A DNA stretch of 64,000 bases from Actinophytocola sp044466355. Lineage in GTDB: Bacteria > Actinomycetota > Actinomycetes > Mycobacteriales > Pseudonocardiaceae. Below the pieces are notes generated by a model. That model did no database searches. It had not been told where the DNA came from and saw only the letters and a list, made by a program, of their open reading frames with translations. Of this stretch, positions 7,301 to 16,907 are shown one piece after another; the first letter of the stretch is position 1, and the number at the start of each line of letters is the position of its first letter. The position numbers and the translations under genes are program-made. The DNA lies in assembly GCF_044466355.1 (NCBI RefSeq), contig NZ_JBITMQ010000009.1, positions 124,001 through 188,000 of the forward strand. Reading direction: 5' to 3'.

Positions 7301-9555
7301 CCGAACAGCTTGGGCAGCGTGCCTTCCCAGACTTCCGACAGCTCCGTCAGCGGCAGCTCGCCGACGCCCTCGATGCGCAGTGACGACTCCGCCGACACCG
7401 CGCCGAGCCGGGTCCACGGCAGGCCGGCCGCGTCGCAGCGGGCCGTGAACGCGTCGGCGTCCGCCACGGACACCAGCACCCGTGCGGACGACTCGCTGAA
7501 CAGTGCCACGAACGGGTCGCCGGTCAGTGCCACGTCGCAGCCGCGGCCCGTCACCAGGCACGACTCCACGAGGGCCTGCGCGAGACCACCTTCGGACAGG
7601 TCGTGCGCCGCCGACACACCGCCGTCGCGCAGGACCTCGGCGATCACGGCTTCACGCTGGAGGTTCACGGCCGGGGGTCGCCCACCCAGGTGGCCGTGCA
7701 CGACGTGTGCCCATTCCGAACCGGCCAGCTCGTCGTGGGTCTCGCCCAGCAGGACCAGGGTGTCGCCCGGCGCGCCGAGGCCGGTCGGGATGCGGGTGGC
7801 GACGTCGTCGATCACGCCGAGGACGCCCACGACCGGGGTCGGCAGGATCGCCGTCGTGCCGGTCTGGTTGTAGAAGCTCACGTTGCCGCCGGTCACCGGG
7901 ATGCCCAGCTCGACGCAGCCGTCCGCCAGGCCGCGCACGGCCTGCTGGAACTGCCACATCACGCCCGGGTCCTCCGGCGAACCGAAGTTGAGGCAGTTCG
8001 TGACCGCCACCGGGCGGGCGCCCGACACCGCGACGTTCCGGTACGCCTCCGCCAGCGCCAGCTGCGCGCCCGCGTACGGGTCGAGGTAGGTGAACCGGCC
8101 GTTGCAGTCGCACGACATGGCGACGCCGCGGCCCGTCGACTCGTCGATGCGGATCATGCCCGAGTCGGACGGCTGCGCCAGCACGGTCCCACCGCGGACG
8201 TAGCGGTCGTACTGCTCGGTGACCCACCGCCGCGACGACAGGTTCGGCGAACCCGCCATGCGCAGGATCTCCGCCCGCAGTCCGTCCGCGGTGGACGGAC
8301 GGGCCAGGCCCAACGGGTCCGCGGCCTCGACGGAGTCCTGCACGGCCGGGCGTTCGACCGGCCGCTCGTACACCGGGCCCTCGTGTGCGACCGTGCGCGG
8401 CGGCACGTCGACCACCGTCTCGCCGTGCCACGTGATCACCAGCCGGTCGCCCTCGGTGACCTCGCCGATCTCCGTCGCGATGACGTCCCACTTGCGGCAC
8501 ACGCGCATGAACGCGTCCATGTCGGACGGACGGACCACCGCGCACATGCGTTCCTGCGACTCCGACGACAGGATCTCCGCGGGCGTCATCCCCGTGGCAC
8601 GCAACGGAACCCGCTCGAGGTTCACGTGCATGCCGCCGTCACCGGCCGACGCCAGCTCGGACGTCGCGCACGCCAGCCCGGCGCCGCCGAGGTCCTGGAT
8701 GCCGACGACGATGCCCTCCCGGAACAGCTCCAGGCAGCACTCGATCAGCACCTTCTCGGTGAACGGGTCGCCCACCTGAACGCTCGGCAGCTTCTTGCGG
8801 CCGGAGCCGCCCTCGTCGCCCGCGAAGGTGTCCGACGCCAGCACGGACACGCCGCCGATGCCGTCGAGACCGGTGCGCGCGCCGAAAAGGATCACCTTGT
8901 TGCCGGTGCCGGACGCGTGCGCGAGGTGCAGGTCCTCGACCCGCATCGCACCCACGCACAGCGCGTTGACCAGCGGGTTGCCCTGGTACGACGGGTCGAA
9001 CACGACCTCGCCGCCGATGTTGGGCAGGCCGAGGCAGTTGCCGTAGCCGCCGACACCCGCGACCACGCCGGGCAGCACGCGCCGGGTGTCGGGTGCGTCC
9101 GCGGCGCCGAACCGCAGCGGGTCCATCACGGCGAGCGGCCGGGCGCCCATCGCGAGGATGTCGCGCACGATGCCGCCGACGCCGGTCGCCGCGCCCTGGT
9201 ACGGCTCCACATAGGACGGGTGGTTGTGCGACTCGACCTTGAAGGTGATGGCCCAGCCGTCGCCGATGTCGACCACACCGGCGTTCTCGCCGATGCCCGC
9301 CAACATCTTCTCGCGCATCTCGTCGGTGGTGGTCTCGCCGAAGTACTTCAGGTGCACCTTCGACGACTTGTACGAGCAGTGCTCGGACCACATCACCGAG
9401 TACATGGCCAGCTCGGCGTCGGTCGGGCGGCGGCCGAGGATGTCGCGGATGCGCGCGTACTCGTCGTCCTTGAGACCCAGCTCGCGGTATGGCTGCGGGC
9501 TGTCCGGAGTGGACGCGGCGTGCGCCGTGGTGTCCACGGGAACGGTTGTCGTCAT
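7297..9555 (-). CDS. purL: Phosphoribosylformylglycinamidine synthase, synthetase subunit PurL
   Basis: 752 residues, the usual length of the small PurL of the PurSQL complex. It carries out the ATP-dependent amidation of FGAR to FGAM, step 4 of IMP synthesis, using ammonia from PurQ. Landmarks: MWSEHCSYKSSK near residue 55, SHNHPS near 110, the ATP-binding GGxGxA-type loops (DLGGAGLACATSE), and GGNVSFYNQTG. ATG 9555 overlaps the purQ stop by 4 nt, implying translational coupling. It is the last gene of the operon purS-purQ-purL. Confidence 0.98.
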   Translation of the reverse strand: MTTTVPVDTTAHAASTPDSPQPYRELGLKDDEYARIRDILGRRPTDAELAMYSVMWSEHCSYKSSKVHLKYFGETTTDEMREKMLAGIGENAGVVDIGDGWAITFKVESHNHPSYVEPYQGAATGVGGIVRDILAMGARPLAVMDPLRFGAADAPDTRRVLPGVVAGVGGYGNCLGLPNIGGEVVFDPSYQGNPLVNALCVGAMRVEDLHLAHASGTGNKVILFGARTGLDGIGGVSVLASDTFAGDEGGSGRKKLPSVQVGDPFTEKVLIECCLELFREGIVVGIQDLGGAGLACATSELASAGDGGMHVNLERVPLRATGMTPAEILSSESQERMCAVVRPSDMDAFMRVCRKWDVIATEIGEVTEGDRLVITWHGETVVDVPPRTVAHEGPVYERPVERPAVQDSVEAADPLGLARPSTADGLRAEILRMAGSPNLSSRRWVTEQYDRYVRGGTVLAQPSDSGMIRIDESTGRGVAMSCDCNGRFTYLDPYAGAQLALAEAYRNVAVSGARPVAVTNCLNFGSPEDPGVMWQFQQAVRGLADGCVELGIPVTGGNVSFYNQTGTTAILPTPVVGVLGVIDDVATRIPTGLGAPGDTLVLLGETHDELAGSEWAHVVHGHLGGRPPAVNLQREAVIAEVLRDGGVSAAHDLSEGGLAQALVESCLVTGRGCDVALTGDPFVALFSESSARVLVSVADADAFTARCDAAGLPWTRLGAVSAESSLRIEGVGELPLTELSEVWEGTLPKLFG

Positions 9556-10223
9556 GCGAGCACCGCCCCCAGCACCGAGCGGAACATCGCGAGGCCGTCG
9601 TCGCCGGGGCCGGTCAGCGCGTCGATCGCGTGCTCCGGGTGCGGCATGAGGCCGACGATCCGGCCGTCCGCAGAGGAGATGCCCGCGATGTCGGACAGCG
9701 ATCCGTTCGGGTTGACGTCGACGTACCGGAACACCACCCGGCCCTCACCCTCCAGTTCGTCCACAGTGGACTTCGCGGCGGCGTAGCGGCCGTCCATGTT
9801 CTTCACCGGGATGACGATCTCCGCGCCGTCCGCGTAGGCGTTCGTCCAGGCGGTGGACGACCGCTCGACGCGCAGCTTCTGGTCGCGGCACACGAAGTGC
9901 AGGCCCGCGTTGCGCAGCAGCGCACCCGGCAGCAGCCCGGCCTCGCAGAGGATCTGGAAGCCGTTGCAGATGCCGAGCACCGGCATGCCGCCGCGGGCCG
10001 CGGTGACGACCTCGCCCATGACCGGCGCGAACCGGGCGATGGCGCCTGCCCGCAGGTAGTCGCCGTAGGAGAACCCGCCGGGGACGACCACCGCGTCCAC
10101 GCCGCGCAGGTCCGCGTCCCCGTGCCAGAGCGCGACGGGCTCGCCGCCCGCGTACCGCACGGCACGCGCGGCGTCGGTGTCGTCGAGCGTGCCGGGGAAC
10201 GTGATGACCCCGATCTTGCTCAC
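9552..10223 (-). CDS. purQ: Phosphoribosylformylglycinamidine synthase, glutaminase subunit PurQ
   Basis: 223 residues, class I glutamine amidotransferase. The nucleophile elbow is VLGICNGFQIL (Cys near residue 87), and the His/Glu of the triad are in GLMPHPEHA near the C-terminus. It hydrolyses glutamine and channels ammonia to PurL. The start is GTG 10223 (VSKIGVITFPG), overlapping the purS stop by 4 nt; the 3' end overlaps the purL start. All key residues are present. Confidence 0.98.
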   Translation of the reverse strand: MSKIGVITFPGTLDDTDAARAVRYAGGEPVALWHGDADLRGVDAVVVPGGFSYGDYLRAGAIARFAPVMGEVVTAARGGMPVLGICNGFQILCEAGLLPGALLRNAGLHFVCRDQKLRVERSSTAWTNAYADGAEIVIPVKNMDGRYAAAKSTVDELEGEGRVVFRYVDVNPNGSLSDIAGISSADGRIVGLMPHPEHAIDALTGPGDDGLAMFRSVLGAVLA

Positions 10224-10456
10224 GACAGCCTCCGGACCACGAAGTCCTCGATCACCGGGTTCGACAGGAACCCCTCGGCGATCTTGGCGAGCGTCTCGTC
10301 GTCGACGTTGTCGTCGACCTCCAGCTCGAAGTGCTTGCCCTGGCGGACATCGGAGATGCCGGTGAAGCCGAGGCGGGGAAGGGCGTTGGCCACGGCCTGA
10401 CCCTGCGGGTCGAGGATCTCGGGCTTGGGCATGACGTCGACGACGACTCGGGCCAC
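10220..10456 (-). CDS. purS: Phosphoribosylformylglycinamidine synthase subunit PurS
   Basis: 78 residues, the small bridging subunit that assembles PurL and PurQ. Its opening MARVVVDVMPKPEILDPQGQ and the core LPRLGFTGISDVRQGKHFEL are typical. The start is GTG 10456; GGAG lies about 10 nt upstream. It is the first gene of the operon, only 43 bp after the stop of the regulator gene on the same strand, so read-through from that gene is possible. Confidence 0.95.
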   Translation of the reverse strand: MARVVVDVMPKPEILDPQGQAVANALPRLGFTGISDVRQGKHFELEVDDNVDDETLAKIAEGFLSNPVIEDFVVRRLS

Positions 10457-10499
10457 GACAGGCTGCTCCAGGATCGATGGTCTGGTGTCTGCCCGCAGA

Positions 10500-11354
10500 T
10501 TACCTGAGCTGCGCTTTCACCCGATCGGTCGAGTCCGCCGTCCACGACGCCAGCAGCCGAAGTGCCTCTTCGTCCGGTGTGCCCGGGTCGGCCACCTGGC
10601 ACACGAGTGCCACGTCCGGGGCATCCGGCGGCCGGAAAGCCTCGTACCGCAAGTAGAGCTCGCCGACGACCGGGTGCCGGTACAGGTGCCCGCCGCGGGT
10701 CTTCTCCCGCACGTGGTGGGTCGCCCAGAGCCGCGCGAACTCCGGGCTGCGCATGCTCAGCTCACCGATGAGCGTGGCGAGTCTCTCATCGCCGGGCGTC
10801 CGGCCGGACTCCATCCGCAGCTGGGAGACCAGGTCACGGGCCTTGCTCTCCCAGTGCACGAACCGGGACGCGACCTGGGAGTTCAGGAACACGAGCCGCG
10901 GCATGTTCCGCTCCTCCGGCGGCAGCGCGCCGAAGTCGATCAACAACGCGGCGGCGAGCGGGTTCCACGCGACGATGTCGCCGTACCGGCTGTAGATGGC
11001 GGCCGGGACACCCACGTTGTCGAGCACGGTCTGGAAGGTGGCGGGCACCTGCGTGTGGACCTGCTCGGTCGCGCGGCCGGGCCGGGCGAGGTTGTGCAGG
11101 TGGCGGCGTTCGGTCGGGTCGAGTCCGAGCGCGGTGGCGACCGCGTCCACGACCTCGGCCGACGGGTTGCGCAACCGGCCCTGCTCCAGGCGCACGTAGT
11201 AGTCGACGGACAGCGCGGCGGCCTGCGCCAGCTCCTCGCGCCGCAGCCCCGGCACGCGCCGACGGCCGCCGACAGGTGTCAGCCCCAGGTCCTCCGGCTG
11301 CCTGCGGCCACGCCGCGACCTGAGGAACTCTCCCAGCTCAGCCCTGCGATCCAC
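10500..11354 (-). CDS. XRE-family regulator with MmyB-like ligand-binding domain
   Basis: 284 residues. The helix-turn-helix spans about residues 8-75 (RREELAQAAALSVDYYVRLEQGR), followed by an MmyB-type PAS-like domain (about 100-270; VHWESKARDLV, GHLYRHPVVGELYLRYE). Members commonly repress a divergent dehydrogenase or hydrolase gene in actinomycetes. GTG 11354 is chosen because homologues begin (M)DRRAELGEFLR; a longer open frame upstream lacks plausible coding sense. It faces a secreted SMP-30-like gene across 129 bp and lies 43 bp upstream of purS. Confidence 0.88.
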   Translation of the reverse strand: MDRRAELGEFLRSRRGRRQPEDLGLTPVGGRRRVPGLRREELAQAAALSVDYYVRLEQGRLRNPSAEVVDAVATALGLDPTERRHLHNLARPGRATEQVHTQVPATFQTVLDNVGVPAAIYSRYGDIVAWNPLAAALLIDFGALPPEERNMPRLVFLNSQVASRFVHWESKARDLVSQLRMESGRTPGDERLATLIGELSMRSPEFARLWATHHVREKTRGGHLYRHPVVGELYLRYEAFRPPDAPDVALVCQVADPGTPDEEALRLLASWTADSTDRVKAQLR

Positions 11355-11483
11355 GTCGTCGAGTATGGCCTCTCGGCAGGCCGTGAGCCTGGGTCTGCCA
11401 GACCCACGGTCGCACCGACGACTGGGTAGACCGGCCCGCCGCGCACAGCATCGAGATCGTTCCTGATTCGGAAAGGGAGATCG

Positions 11484-12404
11484 ATGCGATCGCTTCTCAT
11501 CACCGCCGCGCTGGTGGCGGGGCTGGTCGGTGCGGCCCCGGCGGCCGACGCCACCACGCGGGGGCTGCCGCCGGTGCTGTCTCCGGCGGCGGAGAACCAG
11601 TTCCCGGAGGGCGTGGCCTGGGACCCGTCGCGGCGGTCGCTGCTGGTCGGGTCGCTCACCACGCCCGCGCTGATCACCGCGGTCGGCCGGGACGGCGTGA
11701 ACCGGACCGTCGTGTCCGACCCGGAGCTGCCCGGGTTCGTCGGCATGAAGGTCGACGCGGCCCGGCAGCGGCTCGTGGCCGTGTACGGCAACCCGAACGA
11801 CCCCGGCGTGAGCGGGCTCGCCGTGTACGACCTGGTCACGGGCGTGCGGGAGCGGCTCGTCGACCTGGCCGGTGGCACGAACTCGGCCAACGACGTGGCG
11901 CTCGACCCGGCGGGCAACGCGTACGTCACCGACGCCGGGTCGGGCGCGGTGTACCGCGTGGACCTCGCCGGACACGTGTCGACGCTGGTCCGCGACCCGC
12001 GGCTGACCCCGGCGATCGGCGCGAACGGGATCGTGTGGCACCCGGGCGGGTACCTGCTGGTGACCAACTACACGACCGGTCACCTGTACCGCCTCGACCG
12101 CGGCAGGCTGACCGAGGTGTGGCTGCCGCGCCCGCTCGTCGGCGCGGACGGCATCGTGCTGCGGCCGGACGGCACGCTCGTCGTGGTCACGAACCGGCTC
12201 GCGGGCGTGCCGGGCTCGGCACCGGCGGTGCACGTGCTGGCGCTCGTCGGCCGGTTCGCGGTGCCGCTGTCGACCACCGCGTGGCCGGACCCGGCGCCGA
12301 CGACGGCCGCGGTCACGCCGTACGGGACCTACGTGGTGGACGGCAGGCTCGACGCGTTCCTGACCGGCGGTTCGGCCGACGACTTCGTGCTGCGGCGGCT
12401 GTAG
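11484..12404 (+). CDS. Secreted SMP-30/gluconolactonase/YncE-like beta-propeller protein
   Basis: 306 residues. The signal peptide (MRSLLITAALVAGLVGAAPAADA) is followed by repeated propeller blades such as FPEGVAWDPSRRSLLVGS, ANDVALDPAGNAYVTDAGSGAVYRVD and ANGIVWHPGGYLLVTN. The N/D residues at blade starts resemble SMP-30/gluconolactonase metal sites, but I cannot assign a substrate. The ATG follows AAAGGGAGATCG. It is divergent from the MmyB-type regulator, which is its likely controller. Confidence 0.8.
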   Translation: MRSLLITAALVAGLVGAAPAADATTRGLPPVLSPAAENQFPEGVAWDPSRRSLLVGSLTTPALITAVGRDGVNRTVVSDPELPGFVGMKVDAARQRLVAVYGNPNDPGVSGLAVYDLVTGVRERLVDLAGGTNSANDVALDPAGNAYVTDAGSGAVYRVDLAGHVSTLVRDPRLTPAIGANGIVWHPGGYLLVTNYTTGHLYRLDRGRLTEVWLPRPLVGADGIVLRPDGTLVVVTNRLAGVPGSAPAVHVLALVGRFAVPLSTTAWPDPAPTTAAVTPYGTYVVDGRLDAFLTGGSADDFVLRRL

Positions 12405-12465
12405 GCAGTTCGCCCAGCGCGAGATCGGTGGCGACGCCCACCATTCACCGGACAGGGTGAGCGGC

Positions 12466-13470
12466 ATGAGGATTCTGGTGCTGGGAGGAACGATCTTCGT
12501 CGGGCACGCCGTCGCGGTCGAGGGGTCGCGGCGCGGGCACGACGTGGTGTGCGCGGCGCGGGGCGAGTCCGGCGCGGTCCCGGTGGGAACGACCCTGGTG
12601 AAGGTCGACCGGGACGCCGAGGACGGCCTCGCGCCGCTCGCCGGCGAGACGTTCGACGCGGTCGTGGACGTGGCACCGCTGTCGTACCCGTGGGTGCGGC
12701 GGGCGCTCGACGCGTTCGGCGACGCGGCCCACTGGACCTTCGTGTCGACGATCAACGTGTACGCGGACAACGCGACCCCGGGCCAGACCCCGGCGACCGG
12801 CCCGCTGGTCCCGGCGTTGGAGGAGCACTCGAACCGCGAGGAGATGGCCGCCCGCGGCGAGGACGGGGTGCTGCTGTACGGCGGCATCAAGGTCGCGAGC
12901 GAGAACGCGGTGCGGTCGGCGATGGGTGACCGTGCGTTTGTGGTCCGGCCCGGGCTGGTCACCGGCTCGTGGGACCGCAGCGACCGGTTCGGGTACTGGC
13001 CGGGCCGGTTCGCCCGCGGCGGCCGCGTGCTCGTGCCGGACTCGACGGCGCCGATCCAGATCATCGACGTGAAGGACTTCGCGCGGTGGATCGTCGACGC
13101 CGCCGAGAACGGCACGGCTGGCACGTACGACGCGGTCGGTCCGCACCGGCCACTGCTCGAGATGGTCGAGGACATCGCGTCGGTCGTCGGCTTCGACGGC
13201 GAGATCGTGAAGGCGTCACCCGAATGGCTGACCTCGGAAGGCGTCAACCCGTGGGCCGGGCCGAAGTCGCTGCCGCTGTGGCTGCCACCGGAGTACGAGG
13301 GTCTGAAGACGCACGACCCGGCCCCGTCCGTCGCGGCGGGCCTGCGGTTCGCGCCGTTCGCCGACGCCGTGCTCGACGCGCTGGCCAGGGAGCGGGAGCT
13401 GGGCCTCGACCGCGAGCGGAAGGCCGGGCTGTCCCCCGCGGAGGAAGAAGAACTACTCGCGAAGCTGTAG
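12466..13470 (+). CDS. NAD-dependent epimerase/dehydratase family protein
   Basis: 334 residues. The N-terminal Rossmann motif is MRILVLGGTIFVGHA (GGTxFVG), typical of atypical extended SDRs; a catalytic Tyr-x3-Lys is likely LLYGGIKVAS near 143. The C-terminal half carries QIIDVKDFARWIVDA, as in reductases acting on nucleotide sugars or flavonoid-like substrates. The substrate is unknown. ATG 12466 is preferred to GTG 12457 because AGGGTG lies 6 nt before it. It is followed at 33 bp by a GMC oxidoreductase on the same strand. Confidence 0.8.
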   Translation: MRILVLGGTIFVGHAVAVEGSRRGHDVVCAARGESGAVPVGTTLVKVDRDAEDGLAPLAGETFDAVVDVAPLSYPWVRRALDAFGDAAHWTFVSTINVYADNATPGQTPATGPLVPALEEHSNREEMAARGEDGVLLYGGIKVASENAVRSAMGDRAFVVRPGLVTGSWDRSDRFGYWPGRFARGGRVLVPDSTAPIQIIDVKDFARWIVDAAENGTAGTYDAVGPHRPLLEMVEDIASVVGFDGEIVKASPEWLTSEGVNPWAGPKSLPLWLPPEYEGLKTHDPAPSVAAGLRFAPFADAVLDALARERELGLDRERKAGLSPAEEEELLAKL

Positions 13471-13503
13471 CGGAAGTGGCCGGGTCGGTGGCACTGTCGG
13501 AGG

Positions 13504-15054
13504 ATGGCCGAGACCTTCGACTACGTGGTGATCGGTGCCGGTAGCGCGGGGTGCGTGCTCGCGAACCGGCTGAGCGAGGACGATGCGGCCAGGGTGCTGC
13601 TCCTCGAGGCGGGCGGTGAGGACGACGCCGACGAGGTGCGCATGCCCGTCGCGTTCTCGACGCTGTTCAAGACCAGGTACGACTGGAACTACGAGACGGT
13701 CGACCAGAAGGGCCTCGGCGACCGCCCGGCGTACTGGCCGCGCGCCAAGATGCTGGGCGGCTGCTCGTCGATGAACGCGATGATCTACATCCGCGGCAAC
13801 CGCGCGGACTACGACGCGTGGCCGGCGGGCTGGAAGTACGAGGAGGTGCTGCCGTACTTCGTCAAGGCCGAGCACAACACGCGGCTGTCCGGGCCGTACC
13901 ACGGGACCGACGGGCCGCTGCACGTCGAGGACCGCAGGTACACCCACGAGCTGTCGCAGGCATGGGTGGAGTCGGCGGTCACGTGGGGCATGAAGCCGAC
14001 GGACGACTTCAACGGCGAGACCCAGGAAGGCGCGGGCCTGTACCAGGTCACGTGCCGCAACGGCCGCCGCTGGTCCACCGCCGACGCGTACCTGCGGCCG
14101 GCCATGACGCGGTCGAACCTGACGGTCCGCACCCACGCCATGGTCAACCGGATCGTCATCACGGGCGGCCGCGCGACCGCCGTGTCCTACTCCCGGCACG
14201 GTGCGGAGTTCGAGGTCGGCGCGTCGAGCGAGATCCTGCTGTGCGGTGGGGCCGTGAACTCGCCGCAGGTGCTGATGCTGTCCGGCGTCGGCCCGGCGTC
14301 GCACCTGAGCGAGTTGGGCATCGAGGTGCTCGCCAACCTGCCCGTGGGCGACAACCTGCAGGACCACCCGGCGGCGGGCATGTTGTGGCGCACCAAGGGG
14401 ACGACCGATCTCGTGAACCTGGTGACCCCGGGCCGGTTGCTCCGCTGGCAGGCGACGGGGCGCGGTCCGCTGGCCTCGAACGTCGGCGAGGCGGGCGCGT
14501 TCTTCCACACGCGAGACGGGTTGCCAGCGCCGGACATGCAGGTCCACGTGGCCCCGACCCTCTTCTACGACAACGGTTTGCGCGAACCGACCGTGCCGGG
14601 GTTCACGGCGGGCGCGACGCTGGTGGACGTGGCGTCGCGAGGCCGCCTGCGGTTGCGGTCGGCCAACCCGAGGTGGCGGCCCCTGATCGACCCGGCGTAC
14701 TACGACGACCCGACGGACTTCGACGCCATCCTCGCGGCGCAGCGGACACTGCGGGAGATCGCGGAGACGGGCCCGCTGGCGAGGTACCTGGACGCCCCGT
14801 ACCTCCCGGCGATCGACAACCCGACCGACGACGACCTGGTGGACCACATCAGGGCGGTCACGCAGACGCTCTACCACCCGGTCGGCACGTGCGCGATGGG
14901 CACGGTGGTCGACGCGGAGCTGAAGGTGCAGGGCGTGGCGGGGCTGCGGGTCGTGGACGCGTCGGTGATGCCGACCGTGCCCCGTGGCAACACGAACGCC
15001 CCGACCATCATGATCGCCGAGAAGGCCGCTGACCTGGTCAAAGCGTCCCACTGA
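13504..15054 (+). CDS. GMC-family FAD-dependent oxidoreductase
   Basis: 516 residues. The FAD-binding motif VVIGAGSAGCVLANRLSE is at the N-terminus, the GMC signature 1 region is MLGGCSSMNAMIYIRG near 82-97, signature 2 is GGAVNSPQVLMLSG near 255, and the C-terminal active-site His pair lies in LYHPVGTCAMG and NTNAPTIMIAEKAA. The family oxidises alcohols (choline, alcohols, sugars). Convergent with an aldehyde dehydrogenase, so the two may act on the same alcohol-to-acid route; this is inference. Directly after the stop lies a LexA-like box and composite element B. Confidence 0.9.
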   Translation: MAETFDYVVIGAGSAGCVLANRLSEDDAARVLLLEAGGEDDADEVRMPVAFSTLFKTRYDWNYETVDQKGLGDRPAYWPRAKMLGGCSSMNAMIYIRGNRADYDAWPAGWKYEEVLPYFVKAEHNTRLSGPYHGTDGPLHVEDRRYTHELSQAWVESAVTWGMKPTDDFNGETQEGAGLYQVTCRNGRRWSTADAYLRPAMTRSNLTVRTHAMVNRIVITGGRATAVSYSRHGAEFEVGASSEILLCGGAVNSPQVLMLSGVGPASHLSELGIEVLANLPVGDNLQDHPAAGMLWRTKGTTDLVNLVTPGRLLRWQATGRGPLASNVGEAGAFFHTRDGLPAPDMQVHVAPTLFYDNGLREPTVPGFTAGATLVDVASRGRLRLRSANPRWRPLIDPAYYDDPTDFDAILAAQRTLREIAETGPLARYLDAPYLPAIDNPTDDDLVDHIRAVTQTLYHPVGTCAMGTVVDAELKVQGVAGLRVVDASVMPTVPRGNTNAPTIMIAEKAADLVKASH

Positions 15055-15066
15055 GAACTGGTGTTC
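15055..15066. promoter_or_regulatory. LexA-like box next to element B
   Basis: GAACTGGTGTTCG begins immediately after the GMC oxidoreductase stop: GAAC-N4-GTTC, with GTTCGA on the right side as in the actinobacterial SOS box. The same 13-bp sequence recurs at 17585. No start codon for a downstream gene in a sensible position is seen. Confidence 0.45.
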
Positions 15067-15080
15067 GATTCATCCCCAGA

Positions 15081-15331
15081 GTTGTCCACACCTGTGGACA
15101 ACTCCCCGGGAATGTCGGCCCCCTGCCGTAGGCTGGAAATCGGGGGCCGGAGGCCGGCCCCTCGTCATGACACGCCGTCACGTCCTCTGCCGTGGCCTCC
15201 GGCCCCTCGAACCACGCTACGGCACGGGACCGACAATTCTGGGCGACGTCGGTCACTTGTGGACAACCGCCATCGCCGCGGCCGGGAATGTCGGTCCTCC
15301 CGGCTACGCTGGTGATCGGGGGCCGGCGGCC
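15081..15331. repeat. Composite intergenic element B: three PafBC-like units with DnaA boxes
   Basis: Fills the gap between convergent genes. An inverted DnaA-box pair (arms 15081-15090 and 15093-15102) is followed by a rightward unit (15112-15155, ATGTCGGCC-N8-TAGGCT), a leftward unit (15236-15194, TTGTCGGTC-N8-TAGCGT), a core with one DnaA box (TGTGGACAA, 15258-15266), and a rightward unit (15288-15331, ATGTCGGTC-N8-TACGCT). Every unit ends in a GGGGCCGG(A/C)GGCC block. The outer two units form an inverted pair like that of element A; the third is an extra solo copy. Confidence 0.7.
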
Positions 15332-15335
15332 GCCC

Positions 15336-16823
15336 TCAGCGGCGCTTGCCGTGCAGCAGCGTGATCAGCTTGGCGACTGTCGCGTCGGTTTTCGCGGTGC
15401 GGCTGAACGTCGTCAGCACCAGCGGCGCCTTGAACCGCTGCCGTGCGATCGCCTTCGGGCGGGCGAACTCCTTCAGGCCCTCCGGCCCGTGGATGCGGCC
15501 GAACCCGGACTCGCCGATGCCGCCGAACGGCAGCGACGGGATGCCCGCGAAGCTGATCACGCTGTTCACCGACGTCATGCCCGCCCGCAGCCGCGCCGCC
15601 AGCTCCATGCCACGCCGCTTCGAGAACACCGTCGACGCCAGGCCGTACTTCGTGTCGTTGGCCTTCGTGATCGCCTCGTCCATGTCAGCGACCTTCGCGA
15701 TCGTCAGCGTCGGACCGAACGTCTCCTCGCGCACCGCCTCCGAGTCCTCCGGCACGTCGACCAGCACCGTCGGCTGCACGAACCTGTCGCCGACCGCGTC
15801 CTTGCCGCCGACCAGCGCGCGGCCGCCGCGGGCGAGCGCGTCCTGGATGTGCCGCTGGATGATCTTCAGCTGGCCCGGCATGGTGATCGGACCGATCTTC
15901 GCCTCCGGGTCGTCGCCCGCGCGAACGTCCTCGGCGATCTTCACGACCTTGGCGACGAAGTCGTCGTAGACGCGTTCGTGCACGTAGACGCGCTCGACGC
16001 CGACGCATGTCTGGCCCGCGTTCGACATGCCACCCCACACCGCGGCGTCGGCCGCGGCGTCGAGGTCCGCGTCCGCGTCGACCAGCAGCGCGTCCTTGCC
16101 GCCCGCCTCGATCAGCACCGGCGTCAGCGTCTCCGCGCACGCGGCCATGATCTTCTTGCCGGTGCCGGGCGATCCGGTGAACGCGAGTTTGTCCACGCCG
16201 GACCGGCACAGCGCGGCACCCGTCTCGCCGAAGCCGGTGATCAGCTGGAACACCGGGTGCTCCGGCACGACCTCGGCGAACGAGTCGGCCAGCCACTTCC
16301 CGACGCCGGGCGTGTACTCGCTGGGCTTGAACACGACCGCGTTGCCCGCGGCGAGCGCGTACGCGATGGACCCCATCGGCGTGAACACCGGGTAGTTCCA
16401 CGGGCCGATCACGCCGACGACCCCGAGCGGCTGGAACTCGACCGAGGCGGCGTGGTTGGACATCAGCAGGCCGGCGGGCCTGCGTTTGCGGCCCAGCACC
16501 TTGGGTGCGTTCTTCGCGGCCCACGCGGTGTGGTCGATCGCGAGGACGATCTCGAGCATGGCGTCGGCGTGCGGCTTGCCGGTCTCGGCGTGCACGACCT
16601 CGGCGAGCTGCGCGGCACGGCGGGTGATGACGCCCTTCCAGCGCTGGAGGCGCTCGGCGCGCCCGCTGAAACCGAGTCCCGCCCACCAGGCAGCGGCACC
16701 TCGGGCCCGGGCGACCGCGGCGGCGACGTCGTCCGCCGTGTGCACCGGGTGGGTGCCGACCACCTCGTCGGTCGCGGGGTTCAGCGAGTCGAAGGTGTCC
16801 GGCTTCGCTTGCACGGCGGTCAT
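15336..16823 (-). CDS. NAD(P)-dependent aldehyde dehydrogenase
   Basis: 495 residues. Landmarks: VVGVIGPWNYPVF near 140, FTGSPGTGKKIM near 218, the general base in LIEAGGKDALLV (Glu near 242), and the nucleophile in SNAGQTCVGVERVYV (Cys near 276). EETFGPTLTI and PFGGIGESGFGRIHG are late motifs. It oxidises an aldehyde to the acid; sequence style is close to fatty/coniferyl aldehyde dehydrogenases rather than a betaine-specific enzyme. Divergent from an MBL hydrolase across 84 bp and convergent with the GMC oxidoreductase. Confidence 0.92.
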   Translation of the reverse strand: MTAVQAKPDTFDSLNPATDEVVGTHPVHTADDVAAAVARARGAAAWWAGLGFSGRAERLQRWKGVITRRAAQLAEVVHAETGKPHADAMLEIVLAIDHTAWAAKNAPKVLGRKRRPAGLLMSNHAASVEFQPLGVVGVIGPWNYPVFTPMGSIAYALAAGNAVVFKPSEYTPGVGKWLADSFAEVVPEHPVFQLITGFGETGAALCRSGVDKLAFTGSPGTGKKIMAACAETLTPVLIEAGGKDALLVDADADLDAAADAAVWGGMSNAGQTCVGVERVYVHERVYDDFVAKVVKIAEDVRAGDDPEAKIGPITMPGQLKIIQRHIQDALARGGRALVGGKDAVGDRFVQPTVLVDVPEDSEAVREETFGPTLTIAKVADMDEAITKANDTKYGLASTVFSKRRGMELAARLRAGMTSVNSVISFAGIPSLPFGGIGESGFGRIHGPEGLKEFARPKAIARQRFKAPLVLTTFSRTAKTDATVAKLITLLHGKRR

Positions 16824-16907
16824 GACGAGCCTCCCAGATCGCGTTCCGCCGCTCAGGCTACCCGTCGGTAGCGTTCGCCGCGATGTTCAGTTGGTTAGCC
16901 TGACGGC

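Noticed and set aside
11355..13247. N-terminal extension of the MmyB-type regulator by about 1.9 kb
   Set aside because: The extra frame is a Ser/Pro/Arg-rich antisense reading of the SMP-30-like and epimerase genes. Homologues begin at DRRAELGEFLR, corresponding to GTG 11354.
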